64,000 nt of DNA, taken from the NCBI GenBank assembly GCA_910580225.1, contig CAJTXE010000003.1, positions 8,675-72,674 on the forward strand, in the 5' to 3' direction. A program made the translations under genes and the position numbers. Source of the stretch: an uncultured Acetatifactor sp. Its GTDB lineage: Bacteria > Bacillota > Clostridia > Lachnospirales > Lachnospiraceae. The notes beneath the pieces were generated by a model that was not told where the DNA came from, did not search any database, and was given only the letters and a program-made list of their open reading frames with translations. Shown here one piece after another: positions 52,527 to 62,014 of the stretch; the stretch's first letter is position 1; each line of letters begins with the position of its first letter.

Positions 52527-54071
52527 ATGAAGTTTGTATACAAGATTTTACTGGGAGCAATCATCATCATGGCAGTCGCTTTCGGGCTTAGCGGATATCT
52601 TTTTGTAAATTCCGTGTTTCAGACTTCTCTGGACAGGGAGGTTTCCCAGGCGCTGGATGATTGCAGTATTCTGCGTTTTGCCTTTGAGACAGCGGCACTG
52701 AATGTTCCCACCAAATATAATGTGCTGCAGGATATCGCTGTGGAACAGATTGGGGCCCGTCTGGAGGGCAGCAGAGAGTCCGGGCGCTACCTGCGGCTGT
52801 CCGATGAGGAGAGGAGGACCCTTTATGCCAGCAGCGGTTTTCCGGAGGATACTGCGCTGCTGCAGCAGATTACCCAGGATACCCGGAGCTGGCAGATCGT
52901 GCCCAGGGGAGAGCATTATTATGTACATACCGGCATTGCGGTAAGTGCCCTGGACAGGAAACTGTATCTGGAGACTCTGGAGGATGTGACAGAGGTATTT
53001 GAGGAGCGGACAATCGGGTTTTCCGTATACCGCAGAGTGACGCTTGCCATGCTGGTGTGCTGTACGGTGGTGATGTTTCTGATCTGCACCTGGCTGACAA
53101 AGCCCATTCGTCTTCTGACCCATGCCACCAGAAAAATGGCAGAAGGGAACTACAGCTATCGAGCACAACAGGTTAGTCGTGACGAATTGGGGCAGCTGAC
53201 TATGGATTTCAACACCATGGCCAATGCATTGGAGGGAACGATCGGGGAACTGCAGGAAGAGATAAGGGCCAGGGAGGATTTTATCGCTGCTTTTGCCCAT
53301 GAGCTGAAGACGCCGCTGACGGCGATCATCGGGTATGCGGATCTGCTTCGATCCCGGAAATTGGACGAGGAGAAGCATTTTCTGTCTGCCAATTATATAT
53401 ACACCGAAGGAAAGCGGTTGGAGAACATGTCCTTCCGTCTGCTGGATATCATTGTTACCAAGAGGGACAGCATCGAGCGGCAGCCTGTGGCGGCGGAGGT
53501 GTTATTTGAATATCTGAAGAGCATGTTTTCCGGAAATACGGAACAGAAGCTTCGAATAGCCTTTGGTGCAGGAACGGTATATGCGGAATCCAATCTGCTC
53601 AAATCTGTGCTCCTGAATTTGGTGGACAATGCCTGTAAGGCTTCCCCGGCGGGCGGTCTGGTGGAGGTTCTGGGAAAAAGAGCGGAAAATGCATATGCTT
53701 TCTGTGTCCGGGATTATGGTGTAGGTATCCCGGAGGAGGAAGTGAAAAAGGTCACAGAAGCCTTTTATATGGTGGACAAATCCCGTTCCCGCAGCAAAAA
53801 CGGTGCGGGCCTGGGCCTGGCCCTGTGTGTGGAGATCCTGCGGCTTCATCACAGTGAGCTGGTTATTAACAGCAGGGTTGGAGAAGGAACCTGTATTCGT
53901 TTTGTCATTCCGGACAGAGTGGAGACGGAACATGGAGAAGACGCGGCAGCGGATTTTGCAGTGGCAGATCCGGAAGAGAGCGAGGGGAATTCGGCGGAGG
54001 TGCATTTTGTAAAAGCGGATATGCAGGAAGCGATGGCTGGCACGGCGGAGGAGACAGAAAATGCCCGATAA
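52527..54071 (+). CDS. Sensor histidine kinase
   Basis: A 514-aa membrane kinase: segment about 5-27, extracellular domain, second segment about 170-190, HAMP (LTHATRKMAEGNYSYRA), HisKA with FAHELKTPLTAIIGY (His258), HATPase with LLNLVDNACKA and GAGLGLALC. The last about 50 residues form an acidic tail beyond the ATPase core (DAAADFAVADPEESEGNSAE), unusual for the family. It overlaps the next gene by 11 nt. Confidence 0.93.
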   Translation: MKFVYKILLGAIIIMAVAFGLSGYLFVNSVFQTSLDREVSQALDDCSILRFAFETAALNVPTKYNVLQDIAVEQIGARLEGSRESGRYLRLSDEERRTLYASSGFPEDTALLQQITQDTRSWQIVPRGEHYYVHTGIAVSALDRKLYLETLEDVTEVFEERTIGFSVYRRVTLAMLVCCTVVMFLICTWLTKPIRLLTHATRKMAEGNYSYRAQQVSRDELGQLTMDFNTMANALEGTIGELQEEIRAREDFIAAFAHELKTPLTAIIGYADLLRSRKLDEEKHFLSANYIYTEGKRLENMSFRLLDIIVTKRDSIERQPVAAEVLFEYLKSMFSGNTEQKLRIAFGAGTVYAESNLLKSVLLNLVDNACKASPAGGLVEVLGKRAENAYAFCVRDYGVGIPEEEVKKVTEAFYMVDKSRSRSKNGAGLGLALCVEILRLHHSELVINSRVGEGTCIRFVIPDRVETEHGEDAAADFAVADPEESEGNSAEVHFVKADMQEAMAGTAEETENAR

Positions 54072-54897
54072 ATCGAAGAAAAATCGGAAAATAATCGGTT
54101 TGCTGCTGTTTCTGGCGGCGGTATTTGTGGTGGGACTGGCGGTATGGGGACCGGAAGCCCTGGCAAGATACCGGGACAGGGGCGTCCTGAACCAGATTCA
54201 GAGCCGGGAGACAGAGAAGGGATCGGAGGGATACCGGTATTCTCTTAGCGGAAACGAGAAGGTATATATTTTGTCGAAGTGCCTGGACAGCCAGGTGCAG
54301 CCGGAGAGCGACCAGAACGCTCTGGCAAGGGTAAAAGCAGAGGGGCAGAATCTGACGGGTACCTATGCCTTTGTGGCAAACAAGCAGGATGCTTCCGGCC
54401 AGGGCGCATCTGAGGCAGATGGAATTGAACTGTGTAATCAGGGAATCCGGGAGCTGAAGGAACGGGGCATTCTTCCGGAGGATGTAAGGGAGCTGCAGAA
54501 GGATTCCTGTCAGGCGGTTCTGTACTCTGCCATTGACGTTCCGGAACCACGAAACAGTGTTCTTGTCTGGAAGGTGGATGCGGCTGTGCAGACTGGGGGG
54601 AAGGAGCATTGTCTGCTGGATGTCTGTGTGGATGCAGATACGGGCAAAATCTATGAATTTTATGCCAGAACTGGATTATCTTCCTGGCAGGATGTGGATG
54701 CGGACAAAATCGCGGCTGCCTGGGCAGAGTATATGGGATTGGAGGAACCGCGAGAATATGACAACACCAATCCGCTGTCAGAAAACACTCCATATTTTAA
54801 AAAATACAGCTTTGCCGGTATGGGTGATGATATCACTATAGTCACTGTCGGATTTTATGAAGGCATCAACGAGCTGTACCTGAAGATTTCCAGGTAG
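54061..54897 (+). CDS. Membrane-anchored extracytoplasmic protein of two-component operon
   Basis: A 278-aa protein with a short basic N-terminus, one membrane segment (about 10-31) and an exported domain. The C-terminal half (VCVDADTGKIYEFYARTG) recalls the PepSY/YycI-like fold of proteins that modulate sensor kinases, but the match is loose. It overlaps the kinase gene, so an accessory role to that kinase is plausible. No catalytic motif is seen. Confidence 0.65.
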   Translation: MPDKSKKNRKIIGLLLFLAAVFVVGLAVWGPEALARYRDRGVLNQIQSRETEKGSEGYRYSLSGNEKVYILSKCLDSQVQPESDQNALARVKAEGQNLTGTYAFVANKQDASGQGASEADGIELCNQGIRELKERGILPEDVRELQKDSCQAVLYSAIDVPEPRNSVLVWKVDAAVQTGGKEHCLLDVCVDADTGKIYEFYARTGLSSWQDVDADKIAAAWAEYMGLEEPREYDNTNPLSENTPYFKKYSFAGMGDDITIVTVGFYEGINELYLKISR

Positions 54898-54935
54898 TAT
54901 GGTATGATACAACTTTGATGAGAAAAAGATAAAAC

Positions 54936-54963
54936 TTGTTTACAAAAAGTATGATATTATGAT
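54936..54963 (+). promoter_or_regulatory. Candidate promoter of amidase-deacetylase gene
   Basis: TTGTTT - 16 nt - TATGAT, with a leader of about 180 nt to the start codon. Confidence 0.4.
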
Positions 54964-55145
54964 GTCGCTCTCACGTATACTGTAAAAAGCAGATACGGGG
55001 GAGCTTTTTCTTTTCAGAGGTATCCGCATTCGGTGGAAAGGGCCCGGGAATCCGGAATGGCATCATGGCCGGAAGGATGCTGCGGAAACAGACAGGATGC
55101 AGGATCGTCATACAAGAGGAAAGCGCGGAAGAAGAGGGGGTATCT

Positions 55146-56801
55146 ATGTACGAAGGAAATGACGGAAATCGCGGTACACAGGGGGTGGAGCTGATTCGGA
55201 TCAGGCCTCATGACAGGGAGTTGGATGAGAGAAGACGGCGTATGGAAGGACGCGGAAGCAGCAGAGGGCAGCAGAAGAGAAATTCCCGGCAGAGAAACCA
55301 GGCAGAGAGAATCGGAATGGAAAAGGCAAGAGGGGAAAGAGGCCGTATGGAAAGCGGGTATGAAAGAAGCGTACGCCGGGAGCAGGAGAGAAATGGGGGA
55401 AGGACCATTCATCCGCAAAAGCGCCGCAGAAACAGGCTGACGGGACCACAGCGGCTGACGGCCCTGCTTTCCACCTGTGTGTGCACCATATTGCTGTGTG
55501 CAGGAGGCGTTCACTTTGCAAAGATATCTCCATGGTTTGAAGTACCTGGGACAGCAAGCGCAGAGGAATTTCAGGGAGGAAATCAGGCCCGGGAAGTTCT
55601 GGGACCTCCGGCTCCGGTGTTTCCGAATGACATATTGGAGCGGGAGGAGGAGCTGGAATACAGGCATCCCCTTATTGTGATTGATCCCGGACATGGCGGA
55701 ACAGATACCGGATGTGACCGGGCGGGAGTGATGGAGAGCGAGATCAACATGGAGATCGCCAATCGCCTGTCAGGGAAACTGAAGAGCCTGGGATTTGAGA
55801 CACTTTTGATTCGGGAGGATAATGAGACAGATGTATCACTGGAAGACCGGGTAGCAAGGGCCGAGGCGGTAAAAGCTGACATATTTGTCAGTATTCATCA
55901 GAACGCATACGACGAGGATATTGACGATATAAAAGGGATTGAGACGTATTATGGAAAGTCCGGGGGAAGTATGCGCCTGGCCCAATTGGTGCACAAAGGC
56001 GCGTTGGAGAAGACGGGGGCAGTAGACCGGGAGATTCAGGGAACCGGAGATTTGTATGTTCTCTGTAATACTACCATGCCGGCATGTCTGATTGAAACTG
56101 CCTTTCTGTCCAGTCGAAGCGACCGGGGGAATATTGTGGCAGGGGAGTATCAGGACCGGATGGCGGAGGGCATAGCCCAGGGAATCAATGCCTATTTTAA
56201 CCCAAAGACTATGTATCTGACCTTTGACGACGGACCTTCGGCAGAAAATACGACTGCGGTACTGGATATCCTGAAGGAGAGGAATATCAAGGCCACTTTC
56301 TTCGTGGTGGGGGAGAATGTGAGGAAACATCCGGATGTGGCGCGCCGGATTGTTGAAGAGGGTCACACGATTGGCATTCACTGCAACAGCCATAATTACA
56401 AAGAATTGTATCAAAGTGTTGACAGCTATCTGGAGGATTTTCAGAAAGCGTATGATGCGGTGTATGAGATTACCGGTGTGGAGGCAAAGCTGTTTCGATT
56501 TCCGGGAGGCAGCGTCAATGCTTACAACAAGGCTGTGGGTACCAGGATCATAGAGAAGATGACGGAGAAGGGATATATCTATTTTGACTGGAATGCGAGC
56601 CTGGAGGATGCGGTCTCCCAGTCCACACCGGAGGCCCTGGTTCAGAACGCGGTGAACAGTACCCTGGGGCGGAAAAAGGTGGTGATGCTGGCCCATGATG
56701 TGATTTACAATACCACCCAGTGCCTGGAGAAGGTAATCGACAGTTTTCCGGAGTACGAGATGAAACCGCTGACTGCAGATGTGGAACCGATTCAATTTTA
56801 A
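55146..56801 (+). CDS. Membrane-anchored amidase - polysaccharide deacetylase fusion
   Basis: A 551-aa cell-wall enzyme. Layout: Arg-rich cytoplasmic tail (1-95), membrane segment (about 102-122), Amidase_3 domain (about 178-350; DPGHGG with His183, ESEIN, SIHQNA, LIETAFLS, the zinc and catalytic set of N-acetylmuramoyl-L-alanine amidases) and a NodB deacetylase domain (about 355-545; TFDDGPS with Asp361/Asp362, HCNSH, RFPGGS). The joined domains would cut stem peptides and deacetylate wall glycan. ATG 55146 is favoured by GAAGAGGGGG; an upstream in-frame ATG at 55065 lacks an RBS. Confidence 0.9.
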   Translation: MYEGNDGNRGTQGVELIRIRPHDRELDERRRRMEGRGSSRGQQKRNSRQRNQAERIGMEKARGERGRMESGYERSVRREQERNGGRTIHPQKRRRNRLTGPQRLTALLSTCVCTILLCAGGVHFAKISPWFEVPGTASAEEFQGGNQAREVLGPPAPVFPNDILEREEELEYRHPLIVIDPGHGGTDTGCDRAGVMESEINMEIANRLSGKLKSLGFETLLIREDNETDVSLEDRVARAEAVKADIFVSIHQNAYDEDIDDIKGIETYYGKSGGSMRLAQLVHKGALEKTGAVDREIQGTGDLYVLCNTTMPACLIETAFLSSRSDRGNIVAGEYQDRMAEGIAQGINAYFNPKTMYLTFDDGPSAENTTAVLDILKERNIKATFFVVGENVRKHPDVARRIVEEGHTIGIHCNSHNYKELYQSVDSYLEDFQKAYDAVYEITGVEAKLFRFPGGSVNAYNKAVGTRIIEKMTEKGYIYFDWNASLEDAVSQSTPEALVQNAVNSTLGRKKVVMLAHDVIYNTTQCLEKVIDSFPEYEMKPLTADVEPIQF

Positions 56802-56844
56802 AACGATTTTCCAACTGCTTTTTGTCAGGTATATGTTTGAAGTG

Positions 56845-56890
56845 AGGCGTCTTTTCTCCGCAGTATATGCGGGTGAGGGGGCGCCTTTTT
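56845..56890 (+). terminator. Terminator after amidase-deacetylase gene
   Basis: AGGCGTC pairs with GGCGCCT (one G-T pair) with an inner CGC/GCG stem; five T residues end the structure. Confidence 0.65.
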
Positions 56891-57033
56891 GACTTCGGAT
56901 TCGGTTTCCTTCCTTTTTGAACGGATTAAGGGTGACAGATAATTTGAAAAATGTTATGATAGGAAGGGAATAGGATAGACAAAATAAAATCGATGAAATC
57001 AGCGAGAGCAGGGATTTGCAGGGGGAACAGTAT

Positions 57034-59223
57034 ATGAACAGCCCGACGGACCATGATATGATAGAAAAATTAATCGTCTTGTTAGAGCATCTTGGGAGGG
57101 AAGAAGATTATCCGGACACGGAAGAAAGCGAATTGGATCAGGTGCTGGCCCGTTGTATGAAGCGGTTTGTGGACAGGATGCCCGGGGGATTCTTCGCCTA
57201 TCGTGCGGATGAAAAGGAAGAGATTATCTATGCGAACCAGGCGATGGTGAGGCTGCTTGGCTGCGAAACGCTGGAAGAATTCCGGGCCCAGACGGGAAAT
57301 TCCTTTCGGGGACTGGTTCATCCCCAGGATCTGGAAAGTGTGGAGAACAGTATCCGGGAGCAGATCGCGCACAGTTCCTTTGACCTGGACTATGTGGAAT
57401 ACAGGATAATTACGAGAGACGGTCAGATTCGGTGGATTGATGATTATGGACATTTCATCCGTGGAAAGACCGTGGGGGATGTGTTCTATGTGTTCGCAGG
57501 AGACGCCACGGAGAAAAAGAACCGCCTGCGGGAGGAACAGGAATTCTTTCTGGAAGAGAAGAGGCGGAGGGAAGGCGTACTTCAGGCAAAACTGAAGGAA
57601 TACGATCAGGAACTGGAAAAGGATCGCCAGGAGCAGCTGCGGCGTCTGGAGGTTATTGAGGGGTTGAGCGTTGATTATGAATCTATCTTCTATATAAACC
57701 TGGAACAGGATAGTGTGAAGGCTTATCGACTGAGCAGCAGATTTAAGGCACAGTTTCCGGAAGAAGCCCCTGTGAGGGTATTTACGGGATTTGATTCCCG
57801 ATATATCAGGGAATGGGTATATCCGGAAGACAGAGGCCTTCTGGAAGGGGTGTCTACCAGGGAGTTTCTTCAGCAAAAACTGGCTGGGGACAGAACTTTT
57901 TATGTGAATTATCGGGTTTTAAAGGATGGAAACCCCACATACATGCAGCTGCGTATTGTGGATGTGGGAAATGAAGACACGATTTCCCAGGTGGTTTTTG
58001 GCTATCGGAATATCGACAAAGAGGTGAGAAGAGACATGGAGCAGCGGCAGCTGCTCATGGAGGCTCTGCGGGAGGCAAAACTGGCAAATGAGGCGAAGAG
58101 CCGGTTTCTTTCCAATATGTCTCACGATATACGGACACCCATGAATGCGATCATGGGATTCACGGCGCTGGCCCGGAAGAATTCGGAAGACAGGGAAAGA
58201 CTGGCGGAATATCTGGATATGATTTCCGTTTCCGGGGAACAGCTCCTGCAGTTGCTGAACGATGTGCTGGAAATCTCCAGGATTGAGTCTGTTCAGATGG
58301 AAGTGGCAGAAGCGGAATGCAGTCTGACAGGACTGCTGCAGCAGATTCAGAATGGGGTCTTTTTCCGGGCGGCTGCCAAAAAGATTACGCTCATTATGGA
58401 CAGTTCAGGTCTTAGACATAACATTGTGAGGGCGGACGGGGAGAAGCTGGGCCGGATTCTTTCCTATCTGGTGGACAATGCGCTGAAGTACACCCCCGAG
58501 AACGGTAGAGTGACTATCTCTGTTATAGAGCAGGAGACATTGCAGGACAAACGGATTGCTTATCAGTTTGTAGTAGAAGACGATGGAATGGGAATCAGCG
58601 CAGAATTTCTGGAACACATATTTGATCCTTTTGAACGGGAGAAAAATACCACTTTCAGCGGGATATACGGCACCGGACTGGGGCTGACAATCACGAAGAA
58701 ACTTGTTGACAGGCTGGGTGGAAATATCTTTGTAACCAGTGTGCCGGGAAAGGGAAGCCGCTTTGCGGTCTGGCTTCCGCTGCGGGCAGTAGAGGGCTGT
58801 GGGGAGAACGGATCGGAAGAGGCGGGCGGAGCCGGGACTTTTGCAGATTCAAAGCGGATTCTGCTGGTGGATGACAATGATATTAATCTGGAAATTGAGG
58901 CGGAGATGCTGAAAGATGCCGGGTTTCTGGTAGAGACTGTCCGGGACGGAAAAGCTGCTTTTGAAACAATCCGTCAGGCCCGGGCAGGGGAATATGACTT
59001 GATTCTTATGGATATTCAGATGCCGGTTATGGACGGATATCACGCTGCCAGGGCCATACGGGGGATCCAGGATCCGGAACTGGCCGGAATTCCGATTATT
59101 GCCGTGTCAGCCAATGCCTTTGAGGAAGACAGACGAAAGGCGCTGGAAAGCGGTATGAACGCCCATCTGCCCAAACCGCTTGATATGGCACAGCTGTTTG
59201 AGATAATGGGTAAGTTTCTGTAA
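57034..59223 (+). CDS. PAS-domain hybrid histidine kinase with receiver
   Basis: A 729-aa soluble hybrid kinase without membrane segments: PAS/PAC (about 40-165), coiled coil, second PAS-like region (about 205-325), HisKA (FLSNMSHDIRTPMNAIMG, His364), HATPase (LVDNALKYTPENG, GTGLGLTI) and a C-terminal receiver (LILMDIQMPVMDG, Asp660). ATG 57034 follows caggggg at good spacing. No partner HPt or regulator gene is adjacent. This type is common and often numerous in Lachnospiraceae genomes. Confidence 0.93.
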   Translation: MNSPTDHDMIEKLIVLLEHLGREEDYPDTEESELDQVLARCMKRFVDRMPGGFFAYRADEKEEIIYANQAMVRLLGCETLEEFRAQTGNSFRGLVHPQDLESVENSIREQIAHSSFDLDYVEYRIITRDGQIRWIDDYGHFIRGKTVGDVFYVFAGDATEKKNRLREEQEFFLEEKRRREGVLQAKLKEYDQELEKDRQEQLRRLEVIEGLSVDYESIFYINLEQDSVKAYRLSSRFKAQFPEEAPVRVFTGFDSRYIREWVYPEDRGLLEGVSTREFLQQKLAGDRTFYVNYRVLKDGNPTYMQLRIVDVGNEDTISQVVFGYRNIDKEVRRDMEQRQLLMEALREAKLANEAKSRFLSNMSHDIRTPMNAIMGFTALARKNSEDRERLAEYLDMISVSGEQLLQLLNDVLEISRIESVQMEVAEAECSLTGLLQQIQNGVFFRAAAKKITLIMDSSGLRHNIVRADGEKLGRILSYLVDNALKYTPENGRVTISVIEQETLQDKRIAYQFVVEDDGMGISAEFLEHIFDPFEREKNTTFSGIYGTGLGLTITKKLVDRLGGNIFVTSVPGKGSRFAVWLPLRAVEGCGENGSEEAGGAGTFADSKRILLVDDNDINLEIEAEMLKDAGFLVETVRDGKAAFETIRQARAGEYDLILMDIQMPVMDGYHAARAIRGIQDPELAGIPIIAVSANAFEEDRRKALESGMNAHLPKPLDMAQLFEIMGKFL

Positions 59224-59252
59224 AAACATACTCCAGCCGGAGGGAAAGGGAT

Positions 59253-60107
59253 GTGACAGGATTGATCAGGGAATATGAAAATGAGATTCTCTATCATTAT
59301 ACAGATTATCAGGCTCTGGACGGCATTCTCCATGATGCACAGCTTCGGGTCAACAATGTGCTGAATATGAATGATGCGGCAGAAATGCGTTATTTCATGA
59401 GCCGCTTGTGTGATGCGGTTGCAGAGAGACTGGAAAGGGAGGGAGAGCAGCAGCGTGCAGGAGAAGTGCAGGAACTTTTCCGGGAGGCGCTGAAAAGGGA
59501 ATATTTTCGTCCTGCCTATGCAGCCTGTTTTTCGCTTCACAGAGATGATGCTGCTCAGTGGGAGCGGTATGGCAACAAAGGCCGGGGTGTGTGCATTGCC
59601 TTTCAGGGCAGGCATCTGCAGAAAATGGCGGAAGGGGCTCTGTCGCTGCAGACTGTTTTTTATCAGGAAGATATGACTACGCACAATCTTACAGGTGTGT
59701 TTTATCGATTGGTGAAGCGCAAAGGAGAGCTGACGATAGCAAATCCGGATATACAGAAGGCTTTGAATTATGCATGGAGCTGCTCTGCCGCCTTTAAGCA
59801 CCCGTCCTTTCTGTCCGAGCGGGAGGTGCGCCTGGTGGTGTCACCGGCGGTGAAGGGGTATCTGGATATGACTCCCTGTTATCACATCAGCAAGGAGCGG
59901 ATCAAGAAATATTACCCGCTGGATCTGGCATCTATGTGCAGAAAGGCAGGGATCGGATGGGAGGAACTGGTTCCGGAGATCATCATCGGACCGGAATCCA
60001 CCCAGTCTCAGTCTATTCTCCAGGATTATCTCCGGGATAACGGCATGGACGGACTGGCGGACAGAGTTTCTCTGTCAAGCTGTCCGTTGCGCAGGTCACC
60101 CGGGTAA
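59253..60107 (+). CDS. DUF2971 family protein
   Basis: A 284-aa cytoplasmic protein starting LYHYTDYQALDGILHDAQLR with NMNDAAEMRYF and CFSLHRDDAAQWERYGNKG, the conserved blocks of DUF2971. The function of the family is unknown; its HYT-x-L layout recalls ADP-ribosyltransferase-like folds, which is only a resemblance. Likely GTG start (59253) with GGAGGGAAAGGG upstream. It lies 30 nt after the hybrid kinase gene. Confidence 0.8.
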   Translation: MTGLIREYENEILYHYTDYQALDGILHDAQLRVNNVLNMNDAAEMRYFMSRLCDAVAERLEREGEQQRAGEVQELFREALKREYFRPAYAACFSLHRDDAAQWERYGNKGRGVCIAFQGRHLQKMAEGALSLQTVFYQEDMTTHNLTGVFYRLVKRKGELTIANPDIQKALNYAWSCSAAFKHPSFLSEREVRLVVSPAVKGYLDMTPCYHISKERIKKYYPLDLASMCRKAGIGWEELVPEIIIGPESTQSQSILQDYLRDNGMDGLADRVSLSSCPLRRSPG

Positions 60108-60198
60108 GAAAGGCGTGCGTCCGGAGATCAGGAGTGTGGCGTTTCAACAAGTCTTCTGCAGGGCTGGCATTTTTTGACAGAGGGGAGAGAATCTAATT

Positions 60199-60984
60199 AT
60201 GGAATCATACCGAATTGCCATTATTTCGGATACGCACGGTCTTCTGCGGCCGGAAGTAAAGGAGCGTCTGAAAACCTGTGAAAGAATTCTCCATGGGGGA
60301 GATTTCGACAAACCGGAAATCCTGAAACAGCTTGAGGCAATTCGGCCGGTTTATGCGGTGCGGGGCAATGTGGATAAAAGCTGGGCAGAAGACCTCCCTG
60401 CAGAGCGGGAGATTACTCTGGCCGGGTTCCGCATTTACATGGTGCACAACAGGAAACGGATTACCGGGAAATTGTCCGGCGTGGACATTGTGGTGTGTGG
60501 ACACACTCATCAATATGAGGAAAGACGGGAGGATGGAGTCCTGTACCTGAATCCGGGCAGCTGCGGACCCAAACGGTTCCGGCTTCCGATTACCATGATG
60601 GTGGCGACACTGTATCCGGCAGAACACCGAATTGAGACGGAGAGAGTGGAATGGGGAGGATTCGTCACTGCCGCCGGGAAGAGCACAGGAGAGAGGGAAT
60701 GGGCAGCGCAGGAACATGGGGACCCCGGGCCGGAGATGGGAGAAGCAGTTTTGGAAGAACAAAGCGCAGGCAGGCGGAATTTTGCCTCAGACAGAGACAT
60801 GTATAAACTGATAAAGCGAATCATGAAGGAAGTGAGAGCCGGGAAAACCATAGAAGAAATTGCAGCCGGAAATCGTGTGGAGAAGGAACTGGCAGAACAG
60901 ATATGTCGTTTTTATGTGACACATCCCGGAGTGGATGTGGACGGAATCCTGAACCGGATGGAACTGCATGCCCGCTCGAAATAG
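60199..60984 (+). CDS. YfcE/MJ0936-type metallophosphoesterase with C-terminal extension
   Basis: A 261-aa protein. Residues 1-160 form the calcineurin-like phosphodiesterase: ISDTHG (9-14), HGGDFD, VRGNVDKSW, VCGHTHQY, LNPGSCGPKR. Metal ligands look complete. Family members of this size class are about 160-185 aa; here about 60 extra residues at the end form a helical domain (IKRIMKEVRAGKTIEEIAAG) resembling a small helix-turn-helix. ATG 60199 has GAGGGGAGAG upstream. Confidence 0.88.
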   Translation: MESYRIAIISDTHGLLRPEVKERLKTCERILHGGDFDKPEILKQLEAIRPVYAVRGNVDKSWAEDLPAEREITLAGFRIYMVHNRKRITGKLSGVDIVVCGHTHQYEERREDGVLYLNPGSCGPKRFRLPITMMVATLYPAEHRIETERVEWGGFVTAAGKSTGEREWAAQEHGDPGPEMGEAVLEEQSAGRRNFASDRDMYKLIKRIMKEVRAGKTIEEIAAGNRVEKELAEQICRFYVTHPGVDVDGILNRMELHARSK

Positions 60985-61323
60985 CAGAGACATATGATAA
61001 TAAAAAAGAACTGCGGTAATTTTACTGTCAAATAGAAAAAGCGGGATTGTGTCCAGGAAGATGCGGCATGAGAAAGGATATCCCTGCGCATATTATCCGC
61101 TGCCTGTGACATAATAAGGCCATGCCGTAAAACAACTCTGTTCGTATGCATTTTCGTATCGAAACAGCGAATCCGGACACCGCAGCTGTTCCGGAGACCG
61201 TAAAGACGGAAAAAGGGACAGACTGATGTTTGGGAGGGACAGGGAAGTATTACGGATCTGAAGTAAAGGCAGAAAGGAAAAGCCTGCCGTATGAAACATG
61301 CGGTGCAGGCAGGAAGGGAGAAT
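60985..61323. other. Intergenic region without recognised feature
   Basis: About 340 nt between the phosphoesterase gene and the small helical protein gene. I see no RBS-supported ORF and no clear promoter, terminator or known riboswitch. Confidence 0.5.
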
Positions 61324-61758
61324 ATGGTAAATTCAGACACGGTAAAATTACTGCAGGAATGTGATGCGGGTACCAAAATGGCAGTGACATCTATCAATGA
61401 AGTGATTGGGAATGTGCGGGATTGTGATATGAGACAGCTGCTGCAGGAAAGCAGAAATCACCATGAGAAACTGGGAAATGAAATCCACGGGATTCTGAAT
61501 GATTACGGAATGGAAGAAAAGGATCCCACGCCAATGGCGAAGGGGATGTCCTGGATGAAGACGAATATGAAAATGAGTATGGACAACAGCGATGCTGCTG
61601 TGGCTGACCTGATTACAGACGGCTGCAACATGGGAGTCAAATCCCTGAACAAGTATCTGAATCAGTATAAGGCGGCGGATCACAAGTCAAAGGACATCAG
61701 CGCGAAGCTGATTTCCATTGAAGAAAAGCTTTGCAGTGATCTGGAGAAATATTTGTAA
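61324..61758 (+). CDS. Small helical-bundle protein
   Basis: A 144-aa soluble, Met/Lys/Asp-rich, all-helical protein. The pattern of four amphipathic helices with His pairs (ESRNHHEKLG) is reminiscent of ferritin-like DUF2383 proteins, but iron ligands cannot be confirmed. ATG 61324 is preferred because GGAAGGGAG precedes it; an in-frame ATG at 61291 has no RBS. Confidence 0.7.
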   Translation: MVNSDTVKLLQECDAGTKMAVTSINEVIGNVRDCDMRQLLQESRNHHEKLGNEIHGILNDYGMEEKDPTPMAKGMSWMKTNMKMSMDNSDAAVADLITDGCNMGVKSLNKYLNQYKAADHKSKDISAKLISIEEKLCSDLEKYL

Positions 61759-61780
61759 GAAACAGGAAAGGTCCGGCGTT

Positions 61781-61924
61781 GTCCGCTCCGTTCTGTCCGT
61801 CTGGTGTTCCGTGCTCTGGAGGAGGAAGGAGACGTCCTGCGCGGCGGATGTTCCGTGGGCCCGTAGGGACAGCGGCGGGAGCGGACGTGCCTTTTCCGTC
61901 TCTGTGCCGGGCGGAAAAGGCACG
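61781..61924. ncRNA. GC-rich structured intergenic element (candidate)
   Basis: An outer pair GTCCGCTCC (61781-61789) / GGAGCGGAC (61878-61886) encloses a GC-rich segment. Directly after it CGTGCCTTTTCCG (61886-61898) and CGGAAAAGGCACG (61912-61924) form a perfect 13-bp hairpin. The region lies between the helical-bundle gene and the NUDIX gene. No known riboswitch class is recognised and no T-run follows. It may be a leader or a mobile repeat. Confidence 0.35.
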
Positions 61925-62014
61925 GAAAGAACAGGGAAGGATCCCTGTACATATAATTTTCCTGTAAATTTCCCATATAGAATAGAACGAAACAAAGAAA
62001 AGGAGAACACAGAC

